The notes beneath the pieces were generated by a model. The model searched no databases, had not been told where the DNA came from, and saw nothing but the letters and a program-made list of their open reading frames with translations. Positions 1 through 7,896 of a stretch of DNA of 39,097 nt are shown here, in pieces. Position 1 is the first letter of the stretch; every line of letters starts with the position of its first letter. The translations under genes were made by a program, and so were the position numbers. The stretch is taken from contig JAJYUI010000003.1 in NCBI GenBank assembly GCA_021792595.1, forward strand, positions 1 to 39,097, written 5' to 3'. This stretch comes from Thermoplasmata archaeon. GTDB taxonomy: Archaea; Thermoplasmatota; Thermoplasmata; Thermoplasmatales; Thermoplasmataceae.

Positions 1-282
1 CACACCCCTGGTTTTGTATTTCAATGCCCAGGCCGGAATAGTATCCATGTAATACACATATACATACCATGCATATGAATACATCTGATATCCATGAAGT
101 AATTCCAATGAGCAAAACAAAAGATTTCTATGAGATAATCAGAAACGACAGTTTGGCATGCTATGTAAAAAAGGTGGAGTTAAGGATTTATAAAATTTTT
201 TGAATCTGTGCACTTATGTCAACTTCTCTGCCATTTGAAATTGCAAATTTCCATGAGGAAGGTCTCGCTGCACATTCAGTTT

Positions 283-1137
283 TTACATGAATTCCTCGAG
301 ATCCTCAGTTTTAAGGCCTCTGTACGGCATGTCGATAATTGGCCCTTTCTTGTAAACAGGGTCAAGGCCCTCATATGTATCCCTTTTCGCTTGATAGAAT
401 ACTCCAATGGGTATCTTTTCACCCCACTCTTCACATGCCTTGTACGCCTCGGTGAAGTCCTCAAGATTATCAGATTCACGCCTGTAAACCCGCTTTCTGA
501 AGTAATCATAGGTGTTTATCTTGTTGAATGTGACGCATGGGCTCAGGACGTCTATGAAAGAAAAGCCCCTGTGCTGTATTCCCCTCTTGATGATGTCCTG
601 GAGATGCTTTGGATCCCCGGAGAAACCCCTTGCAACAAACGTCGCTCCGGCCGCAAGGGCAAAGGTAAGGGGGTTCACAGGCCTCTCTATATTTCCTTCA
701 GGCGTGGATTTTGAGACAAAACCCATTTCTGAAGTCGGCGATGCCTGTCCAGTGGTGAGGCCGAATATCTCGTTATCCGAGACTATGTAGGTTATGTCCA
801 CGTTTCTCTTCGCTGTGTGAAAGAAATGTTGCGTCCCTTCAAAAAATCCATCGCCGTCTCCTCCGTAACCAATAACGGTCAACTTCGGATTTGCCCACTT
901 GACTGCAGAGGCCACTGGAAGTAGTCTTCCATGCAACCCGTGAAAGCCGTATGCCTTGATGAATTCTGGAAGATTGCTTGAGCAACCTATGCCGGATATT
1001 ACCGCAACGTCCTTCGGTTCAACTTTCAGTTCAACCAGCACATTCTTTATCGCTGAAAGTTGGGAAAAGTTTCCGCATGCCGGGCACCAGTCCGGCTTAA
1101 CTGGGCCTTCATAATCCTTAACTGTTATCATGATCAT
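283..1137 (-). CDS. 2-oxoacid:ferredoxin oxidoreductase beta subunit (TPP-binding)
   Basis: 284-aa ORF; DWCPACGNF, SGIGCSSNLPEF, GYGGDGDGFFEGTQHF, DNEIFGLTTGQASPTS motifs of 2-oxoacid:ferredoxin oxidoreductase beta subunits; ATGA overlap with the upstream alpha gene. Confidence 0.95.
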   Translation of the reverse strand: MIMITVKDYEGPVKPDWCPACGNFSQLSAIKNVLVELKVEPKDVAVISGIGCSSNLPEFIKAYGFHGLHGRLLPVASAVKWANPKLTVIGYGGDGDGFFEGTQHFFHTAKRNVDITYIVSDNEIFGLTTGQASPTSEMGFVSKSTPEGNIERPVNPLTFALAAGATFVARGFSGDPKHLQDIIKRGIQHRGFSFIDVLSPCVTFNKINTYDYFRKRVYRRESDNLEDFTEAYKACEEWGEKIPIGVFYQAKRDTYEGLDPVYKKGPIIDMPYRGLKTEDLEEFM

Positions 1138-2870
1138 GCACCTCCTTTTATCTTTGCCTTCAGTTCAGCAGCCAACTCTCCAGGATAGAATGCCTCACCG
1201 TTGAACTTGTTGACAAACTCTGTTTTTACCAGGAATTCCGACTTCAAGAGCCTGTTGAACTGCCCTGAAAAGTTATTTTCCACGACAATTACTTTCTTCC
1301 CGGACATCAATTCCCGTATGTCCGGATTCAGTGGAAACACATGGGAGACCTCGATGGCTCCAGCCTTTATTCCTTCCTTCCTGAGAACATCGATAGCTTC
1401 CTCGACGACCCCTTTGGTTGACCCCCACTGCACAATGGCAACATCCGCATCCTCGAACCTGTATGTATGAGTAGGTTTCATTTTGGATTTATAGGTGTCA
1501 AGTTTTCTCATTCTCTTCTCCATGATTGCGATCCTCTTGCGCGGGTCGGTTTCCGCATCGCTCACCACATTCCCGTACTCATCATGCTCATCTGAGTCCT
1601 CGTTATGCATGAGACCGCTTTGGCCGGGGAAAGCTCTCGGCGATATTCCGTCTTCCGTGATCAGATATCTCCTGTAGTTCTCCTCGTTGTCTGCTGCCCT
1701 TTTCCCATCATCCAGTTCGAACTCAAGCTCGAGGTCTGGAACAGTTTCAACATGTTCAGAAAGATAAAGATCAGACATAACGATCACAGGAGTCTGGTAA
1801 ACCTGTGCGAGGTTCATCGCTTCTCTCGTCATGTAAAAGCATTCCTCAACAGTGCCTGGTGCAAGGATGATCCTTGGAAAATCGCCCTGAGAAGCTCCAA
1901 GGACAAGGTTAAGGTCACCCTGCTCGGTCTTGGTCGGAAGTCCTGTTGAAGGCCCGGACCTCTGAGATTCATAAACCACCAGGGGTATCTCCAGCATTCC
2001 TGCCATCCCCAGTGCTTCAACCATTAGAGAGAAGCCTCCACCGGATGAACCAGTCATGGCCCTCACTCCTGCGTAGTTAGCGCCGATGGCCATGGTGATT
2101 GCGGAAATCTCGTCTTCGGGAATCTTTACGAACACATCGTACTTGCTTGAGTGGGCAGCGAGAAAATGAAGGCAGGAAGATGCTGGTGTCATCGGGTACG
2201 CTATGTACATCTTCAGTCCACCGCTTACGGCTCCAAGACCTACGGCCTCCCCACCGTTGATCAGGACTCTCTTCTTGCCTGAGTAAGTCACTTTCTTGGA
2301 GACTGGCTTGTAATGCTCGACATAATAATCATATCCCTCCCGTGCTGCGTTAACGTTCTGGTCTGCTACTGCACCCTTGTTTCCAAACGTGTCTTTGATA
2401 ACCTCTGCAAGAACATCAAATTCTATTCCAAGAGAAGCAACTGCGGCCCCTATCGCAACAGTGTTTTTCACCAGGCTTACCTTGCTGTGCTTTGACGCGA
2501 TCCCGGAAAGCGGCATCTTGCAGTATGTTACGTTTCTTTCCTGTGAGGGTGAGATAGATTCGTCAAAAATCGCTATTCCATCAAGGGGGGATGCCCCTCC
2601 TTCATTTATCTCTGGGTTGGTGTGCCTCTCAAGTCCATCCCTGTTAAGTGCTACAAGTACGTCAAGCCCGTCACCCTGCGACCTGACAGGATTATGCGAG
2701 GCCCTGATCTGGTACCAACTCTGACCGCCCCTCACGATATCCTGATAGTAGTTATATGTGACAACGTTCAACCCGGATCTGGAAAATGTCTTGGAAAAGA
2801 TGAGCCCGGCAGACTGGACTCCATCGCCAGCCGCACCTGCTACCCTCACGATAATCTCATTTTCATCCAT
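1134..2870 (-). CDS. 2-oxoacid:ferredoxin oxidoreductase alpha subunit (gamma-alpha fusion)
   Basis: 578 aa; N-terminal GAAGDGVQSAGLIFSK gamma-like domain, then YPMTPASSCLHFLA and TGSSGGGFSLMVEALGMAGMLEIPLVV alpha domain. Confidence 0.95.
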   Translation of the reverse strand: MDENEIIVRVAGAAGDGVQSAGLIFSKTFSRSGLNVVTYNYYQDIVRGGQSWYQIRASHNPVRSQGDGLDVLVALNRDGLERHTNPEINEGGASPLDGIAIFDESISPSQERNVTYCKMPLSGIASKHSKVSLVKNTVAIGAAVASLGIEFDVLAEVIKDTFGNKGAVADQNVNAAREGYDYYVEHYKPVSKKVTYSGKKRVLINGGEAVGLGAVSGGLKMYIAYPMTPASSCLHFLAAHSSKYDVFVKIPEDEISAITMAIGANYAGVRAMTGSSGGGFSLMVEALGMAGMLEIPLVVYESQRSGPSTGLPTKTEQGDLNLVLGASQGDFPRIILAPGTVEECFYMTREAMNLAQVYQTPVIVMSDLYLSEHVETVPDLELEFELDDGKRAADNEENYRRYLITEDGISPRAFPGQSGLMHNEDSDEHDEYGNVVSDAETDPRKRIAIMEKRMRKLDTYKSKMKPTHTYRFEDADVAIVQWGSTKGVVEEAIDVLRKEGIKAGAIEVSHVFPLNPDIRELMSGKKVIVVENNFSGQFNRLLKSEFLVKTEFVNKFNGEAFYPGELAAELKAKIKGGA

Positions 2871-2942
2871 TTCCAGTTATCGATTTTATTTATAAAAGGT
2901 TGTTAGCCATTTACGTTTTATATATCCCAGCGATTGAGAAAC
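2871..2942. promoter_or_regulatory. Divergent promoter region with two opposed TATA-like elements
   Basis: attttatttataaaa (2883-2897) faces the minus-strand alpha gene; ttttatatatc (2916-2926) faces the plus-strand aspartase. Each lies about 15-25 nt from the proposed ATG, consistent with archaeal leaderless transcripts. Confidence 0.6.
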
Positions 2943-4316
2943 ATGCCTCGAATTGAGAAGGACGTAATCGGTGAAGTGGAACTTCCGGACAGTGCATACT
3001 ACGGCATAAACACCATGAGGGCTATTGACAATTTCAGGATTTCAGGCATTGTGGCAGATTCAGATCACATAAACTCAATCGTGACCATCAAGAGATCCGC
3101 AGCCATAGCTAACAACAAGGGTGGGAAGCTCCCGCCTGACAAGGAAGAATTCATAGTCAAGGCTGCAGACAAGATCATATCCGGTTCCTTGCATGACAAT
3201 TTCCGGATTGACGTTTTCCAGGCTGGTGCTGGAACGTCCTTCAACATGAACTCCAACGAAGTTCTTGCCAACTTGGCCCTTGAGTTGGCAGGCAAGAACA
3301 AGGGCGATTATTCGTACATTCACCCCAACGATCATGTCAACATGAGTCAGTCTACAAACGATGTATACCCCACCATGATCAGGATCACCGCAGTGAAGAA
3401 ATTCGCGAAGTTCAGGGAACAGGTAAAGAAGTTAAGTGAATCGTTTGAGTCAAAGGCAAAGGAGTTCGAAAGGACGGTGAAGCCAGGAAGGACGCACCTT
3501 CAGGACGCTGCCCCGGTAACCCTTGGCCTGGAGTTCAGCGCATGGGCCTATACCATGAAAAGGGCAATTAACGAGATAGATTCCGCTGTTGATTACCTCC
3601 TCGATCTCAACATCGGGGGCACCGCGGTTGGAACAGGCATAAACACGGCTCCTGATTTCCAGAAGAATGTCGTCGCGGAGCTTTCGAAATTCACCGGTTT
3701 CGCATTCAGGCAGTCGAGGAATCTTCCCGGGATAATGGAGTTCATGAGCGATTTCTGCAGGGGAATGAATGCTGTTGCCAATGTTGCTGTCGACCTGAAC
3801 AAGATTTCCAACGATTCCAGGCTTATGTATTCTGGACCTGGGGCAGGACTTCATGAGATCAGGATCCCGGCAGTCCAGCAGGGCTCGTCCATTATGCCAG
3901 GAAAGATCAATCCGTCCATAGCCGAAGCCATGAACATGATCTGCCATTCAGTACTTGGTGCACAGCAGGCAGTCAACATTTCGGCGCAGGCGGGTCAGTT
4001 CGAATTGAACGTCATGATGCCGCACATAGATTATGAACTGAACAGGTCACTCGACATACTCACCAATGGGATTTCAATGTTCAGGGAGAAACTCATCGAC
4101 GGGATACAGGCTGACACTGCATCATGTCTCGAGCACATGTCCAAGAGCTTTGGCTCTGCAGCACTGCTGAACCCGTACCTTGGATATGACAATGTCGCAA
4201 AGATTGTGCAGGAGGCACTTCACACTGGCAAGAGCATCAAGTCGCTTGCTCTAGCCACCGGGAAGGTTACTCCTGAGCAGTTTGATGAAATAATGGCCTC
4301 CGGCGTACCGGAGTAA
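2943..4316 (+). CDS. aspA: Aspartate ammonia-lyase (aspartase/fumarase class II superfamily)
   Basis: RIEKDVIGEVELPDSAYYGINTMRAIDNF N-terminus and signature GSSIMPGKINPS. The ORF track starts at TTG 2934; ATG 2943 fits the TATA spacing better. Confidence 0.85.
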   Translation: MPRIEKDVIGEVELPDSAYYGINTMRAIDNFRISGIVADSDHINSIVTIKRSAAIANNKGGKLPPDKEEFIVKAADKIISGSLHDNFRIDVFQAGAGTSFNMNSNEVLANLALELAGKNKGDYSYIHPNDHVNMSQSTNDVYPTMIRITAVKKFAKFREQVKKLSESFESKAKEFERTVKPGRTHLQDAAPVTLGLEFSAWAYTMKRAINEIDSAVDYLLDLNIGGTAVGTGINTAPDFQKNVVAELSKFTGFAFRQSRNLPGIMEFMSDFCRGMNAVANVAVDLNKISNDSRLMYSGPGAGLHEIRIPAVQQGSSIMPGKINPSIAEAMNMICHSVLGAQQAVNISAQAGQFELNVMMPHIDYELNRSLDILTNGISMFREKLIDGIQADTASCLEHMSKSFGSAALLNPYLGYDNVAKIVQEALHTGKSIKSLALATGKVTPEQFDEIMASGVPE

Positions 4317-5342
4317 TCATATCCTGCCTGAATCCGAGCCGTAGATCTTCCTGTAAAGGAGTTCCCTTGGCTTCAGGCCTCCAAATATCATCTTCATTGC
4401 CATGGCGTCCCTGTAGAACTTCTCAATGCCGAAGGACTCAAAGTACCCATAGCCGCCGTGATACTGTACCGAAGTTCTTGCTGAGTTCAGAGCAAGTTCA
4501 AGGGATGCGTGTCTCAGTACCTCGGAGTTCTCCTCCCTGCGTTCTGAGTCTAGGCTGTGCTTCACCAGGTCTATTTCCCCTTTCATGTTAGTGACTGCAG
4601 CAGCGACGGGACCAAAGTCCTTAAGGGGAGTGTTGAAGACCTTCCGCACCTTTGTGTACTCCAGTGTCTTTTCTATGGCCCCTTCAGCTATTCCGAGCGC
4701 CATTGCCGTTATTTCCAGGTTGACCTGCTTGAGGAATATCTCTTCCAGTTTGCCCTTGCCCAGGTCTTCATACTGACTGTTCTTTGTCTCTACCCCGCCC
4801 CATGTTATTGCACGGAAACCAAGTGGCTTTTGTATTTTCCTCACATTGATCTTATCCTTGACCAGTAAAGTTCTTCCGGACTGGTCTGTCATCAGGAGAA
4901 AATCTGAAGAGCCTCCAGCAGCGATTGGAACATCCGATGTGATCGTTGTTTCGGTGGAGTGGGAGCTTATCCTGGAGAACTCCGAAGGTATTGCCGTCAT
5001 AAATGAAATTTCCCCTCTGCCTGCCCTCTTCAGCAGTTCAATTCCATCCTCGAAATGCGACAAGACCCTCCCAGCTACAGAGTTGAGGAAGAACATCTCC
5101 ATCGCGATGGATGGTTCAGCCTTGGCAAATTCCTCAAGAACCGCAATATAGGACTCTGCGTCCATTCCGGTTCCCCCGGCCTCAGCAGGCAATTTCAGGT
5201 TCAGGAAGCCCTGCTCGCCGAGTTTCTTCCTGAGATCCGGGGTGATCCCGGACTTCTCCAGTCCATTCTCTCCGGATGGCACATTCTTGTTTACAAACTC
5301 CATTACACTTGTCCTAAGTATTTCAGTTATCTCGGAACTCAT
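4317..5342 (-). CDS. Short acyl-CoA dehydrogenase-like protein (341 aa), probably non-canonical subunit
   Basis: LKLPAEAGGTGMDAESYIAVLEEFAKAEPSIA and C-terminal QYHGGYGYFESFGIEKFYRDAMAMKMIFGG acyl-CoA dehydrogenase fold motifs; lacks the WEGTSEI catalytic-Glu motif. Confidence 0.8.
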   Translation of the reverse strand: MSSEITEILRTSVMEFVNKNVPSGENGLEKSGITPDLRKKLGEQGFLNLKLPAEAGGTGMDAESYIAVLEEFAKAEPSIAMEMFFLNSVAGRVLSHFEDGIELLKRAGRGEISFMTAIPSEFSRISSHSTETTITSDVPIAAGGSSDFLLMTDQSGRTLLVKDKINVRKIQKPLGFRAITWGGVETKNSQYEDLGKGKLEEIFLKQVNLEITAMALGIAEGAIEKTLEYTKVRKVFNTPLKDFGPVAAAVTNMKGEIDLVKHSLDSERREENSEVLRHASLELALNSARTSVQYHGGYGYFESFGIEKFYRDAMAMKMIFGGLKPRELLYRKIYGSDSGRI

Positions 5343-6451
5343 GGCTTCTCACCCTTCAGCATATTTCTGGCGATAATCAGCTTCTCGATCTCACTGGTCC
5401 CTTCCCAGATCTCAAGAATCTTTGCATCCCTGAAAAACCTCTCAAGATCGCTGTCAATACCATCTATCCCTGCTATTTCAAGAGCTTTCTCCGTCACGAA
5501 CACGGCGGTTTCCCCTGCGTACTGCTTTGCCATGCTGGTCAGCGATGGTATGGGCTCGTAACTGAAAAGGTGGGACGCGGCCTCGTATGTCATCAGTCTT
5601 GTTGCCTTGATCCTGGTCGCCATTTCAGCAAGGGCGAATTGTACCTCTTCCCTGCTTGAATACTCCTCCCCGCGGCTCTTGACCAGGTCCATTGCCCTGT
5701 CGAATGCTCCCTGCGCGACTCCGATTCCCTGGGCAGCGACAAATATCCTGCTTATGTTGAAGAATGTCATGATATAGTAGAACCCTTTTCCCTCCTCTCC
5801 CACAAGGTTTTCCTCCGGGACTTCAAGGTTCTCGAACAGGATCTCGGAGGTCGTTGTAGATCTTACCCCAAGCTTCCCGGTAAGCTTGTTAGCGCTGAAC
5901 CCTTTACTGTTTGTATCCACGACAAGAACACTCAGACCGTGATGCCGCTTGGCCTCCTTTGAGGAAGTTCGTACAAGCGTTATGAAGAAATCAGCGAGGT
6001 TGCCGTTTGAAATGAACATCTTGGAGCCGTTAACCACATAATGCCCATCTTTCTTCTCAGCCCTGGTACTGGCCCCTGCCACGTCGCTTCCTCCGCTGGG
6101 TTCTGTCACTGCAAGTCCCATGATTGCCTTGCCGCTGTTAATTCTGGACAGGTACTTTTCCTTCAGATGGTCAGACCCGAACAGCATTATAACTTCTGCA
6201 CCGAAGTATGGTATTGTGACTGATATTCCAAGTCCCGGATCTATGGAGCAAAGTTCCTCTATGGAAATAAGGACCTTCCACGGATCGTCATAGCTGACCA
6301 GTCCATTCTTGTAAGTCAGTTCCCTCAGTTCATCGGGATACTTTTCATTAATGTCCGAATCCCTGATTCTCTGCTTCGTAAACTCTTTCTTCCCAAACTC
6401 TCTTACCTTCTTCCTGAATTCTTCATGTTCTTCCGAAAACTTGAAATCCAT
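5339..6451 (-). CDS. Acyl-CoA dehydrogenase
   Basis: 370 aa; GLAVTEPSGGSDVAGASTRAEK, KMFISNG, and C-terminal ILEIWEGTSEIEKLIIARNML. Confidence 0.95.
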   Translation of the reverse strand: MDFKFSEEHEEFRKKVREFGKKEFTKQRIRDSDINEKYPDELRELTYKNGLVSYDDPWKVLISIEELCSIDPGLGISVTIPYFGAEVIMLFGSDHLKEKYLSRINSGKAIMGLAVTEPSGGSDVAGASTRAEKKDGHYVVNGSKMFISNGNLADFFITLVRTSSKEAKRHHGLSVLVVDTNSKGFSANKLTGKLGVRSTTTSEILFENLEVPEENLVGEEGKGFYYIMTFFNISRIFVAAQGIGVAQGAFDRAMDLVKSRGEEYSSREEVQFALAEMATRIKATRLMTYEAASHLFSYEPIPSLTSMAKQYAGETAVFVTEKALEIAGIDGIDSDLERFFRDAKILEIWEGTSEIEKLIIARNMLKGEKP

Positions 6452-6454
6452 ATC

Positions 6455-7645
6455 TTACACCCTCTCAAGAAGCATCGTATAGCCCTGGCCGCCACCCACG
6501 CACAGCGTTGCAGCTCCAAGGTTCTTTCCGTCTTCCTTCAGTGATCTGCACAGAGTACCCGCTAGTCTTGCACCACTTGCCCCAAGTGGATGCCCGATGG
6601 AGATTGCTCCTCCCCTCGTGTTTACCTTCTCTTCTGGAATGCCGAGCTCCTTCATCGCATTGAGAACTACGACTGCAAAGGCTTCATTTATTTCGAAAAG
6701 GTCAATGTCCTCGATGCTCAAACCGCTCTTCTGCAAAGCCCTTCTAGTGGCCGGTACCGGTCCTTCCCCCATTATTGAGGGCTCAACAGCTGCCCAGCCG
6801 AATCCTCTAACTTTTGCCAGTGGTTGTATCCCTGTTTCCCTGACCTTCTTACCTGACATCAACATTACAAGCGAAGCCCCGGCGTTTAGCGGAGATGAGT
6901 TGCCTGCCGTGATACGGCCGCCGGCCTTGAAGGCGGGAGGGAGACTTGAGATCTTTTCAAGTGTCGTGTCCCCCCTTATGCTTTGATCCCTGTCTATAGT
7001 GACTTCCTTGCCCTCATATTCTACGTTCATTGGGAGAATCTCATCCCTGAAGTATCCCCTCTCCTGTGCTTTTGATGCAAGAGAGTGGCTCCTGACGGAA
7101 TACCTGTCCATTTCATCCCTCTGTATCCCCTTAAGGTCTGCCAGCTTCTCTGCAGTAAGACCCATAGAATAACCAACATTCATCTCGTACTTCATGTACT
7201 CTGGCCGGACTAGTAGCTTGATGTTTGGCTTCACATGTGGGTTGTCAGATAATGGGACATGCGTCATGTGCTCCATCCCTCCGGCCATTACAATGTCTGA
7301 ATTCCCCGTCTGTATTTCCATTGCAGCAATGGAGATCGCATTCAGCGAAGATGAGCAGGCCCTGTCCATGCCCATTCCTGGTACTGAGACGGGAAGTCTT
7401 GAAAGCAGCACCGGGTGTCTGCCACCATACGTCCAGTTTTCGTCAGCCTGTATGGCACAGCCTGTGATTACATCATTAACCTCTTCTCCCTTCACCCCCG
7501 TAGCTTCAATCGAATCGTTTATCAACCTCGCAAGGGCTTCATCCATTCTAAGTCCATTGAAAACATCCCTCTCCGGGTCCTTAGGCCTAGATCTTGAAAA
7601 CGGGCTCCTCTTATAGTACACTATATATGCATCTTCGTCAACCAT
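6455..7645 (-). CDS. Acetyl-CoA C-acyltransferase (thiolase)
   Basis: 396 aa; GMDRACSSSLNAI active-site Cys, NEAFAVVVLNAMKELGI, NTRGGAISIGHPLGASGARL, CVGGGQGYTMLLE. Confidence 0.95.
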   Translation of the reverse strand: MVDEDAYIVYYKRSPFSRSRPKDPERDVFNGLRMDEALARLINDSIEATGVKGEEVNDVITGCAIQADENWTYGGRHPVLLSRLPVSVPGMGMDRACSSSLNAISIAAMEIQTGNSDIVMAGGMEHMTHVPLSDNPHVKPNIKLLVRPEYMKYEMNVGYSMGLTAEKLADLKGIQRDEMDRYSVRSHSLASKAQERGYFRDEILPMNVEYEGKEVTIDRDQSIRGDTTLEKISSLPPAFKAGGRITAGNSSPLNAGASLVMLMSGKKVRETGIQPLAKVRGFGWAAVEPSIMGEGPVPATRRALQKSGLSIEDIDLFEINEAFAVVVLNAMKELGIPEEKVNTRGGAISIGHPLGASGARLAGTLCRSLKEDGKNLGAATLCVGGGQGYTMLLERV

Positions 7646-7800
7646 TGCAGCAGATCCTCCGTCGACACCCCCGACTGTTCTATGCTGAATTGGGCGATCC
7701 AGTTCCCCTTTGTAATTACAGGTTAGACGTCCACCGGATGGCTTTCGGGATAGAGACCGTCCAACAGCATGGTAATCAGAGTTGTGCTCTCTAATCTCAT

Positions 7801-7816
7801 TTGGCTATATTTATTG
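7801..7816 (-). promoter_or_regulatory. TATA-like element for the thiolase transcription unit, implying a long leader
   Basis: Reverse complement AATAAATATAGCC about 160 nt upstream of the thiolase ATG; no better TATA-like element seen closer. Confidence 0.35.
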
Positions 7817-7840
7817 TTTTTTTGGATCATGCTTCGTACT

Positions 7841-7893
7841 TCGACGTCCCATTGTGGGATCGACTGTGTCAGGGCCGAATCATACAGCCCTGA
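7841..7893. terminator. Tandem hairpins just 3' of the aminopeptidase gene
   Basis: TCAGGGC(7869-7875)...GCCCTGA(7887-7893), perfect 7-bp stem; and TCGA-CG-TCCCA-TTG-TGGGA-TCGA (7841-7863), 5+4 bp with a 2-nt bulge. Confidence 0.4.
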
Positions 7894-7896
7894 GCG

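Noticed and set aside
1-282. Possible gene fragment or repeat at the left edge
   Set aside because: No supported ORF apart from antisense ones; AT-rich with a run of T on the minus strand near 168-176, so probably a 3' flank. Too weak to call.
208-714. 168-aa plus-strand ORF
   Set aside because: Antisense to the strongly supported 2-oxoacid:ferredoxin oxidoreductase beta subunit; no recognisable domain.
3450-3947. 165-aa minus-strand ORF
   Set aside because: Antisense shadow of aspartase; no domain features.
5055-5561. 168-aa plus-strand ORF
   Set aside because: Antisense across the two acyl-CoA dehydrogenase genes; low-complexity, no motif.
7646-7896. Possible tRNA or other classic RNA gene in the largest intergenic gaps
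   Set aside because: No T-loop GGTTCRA-type motif or acceptor pairing found by eye; kept only as leader/hairpin observations.
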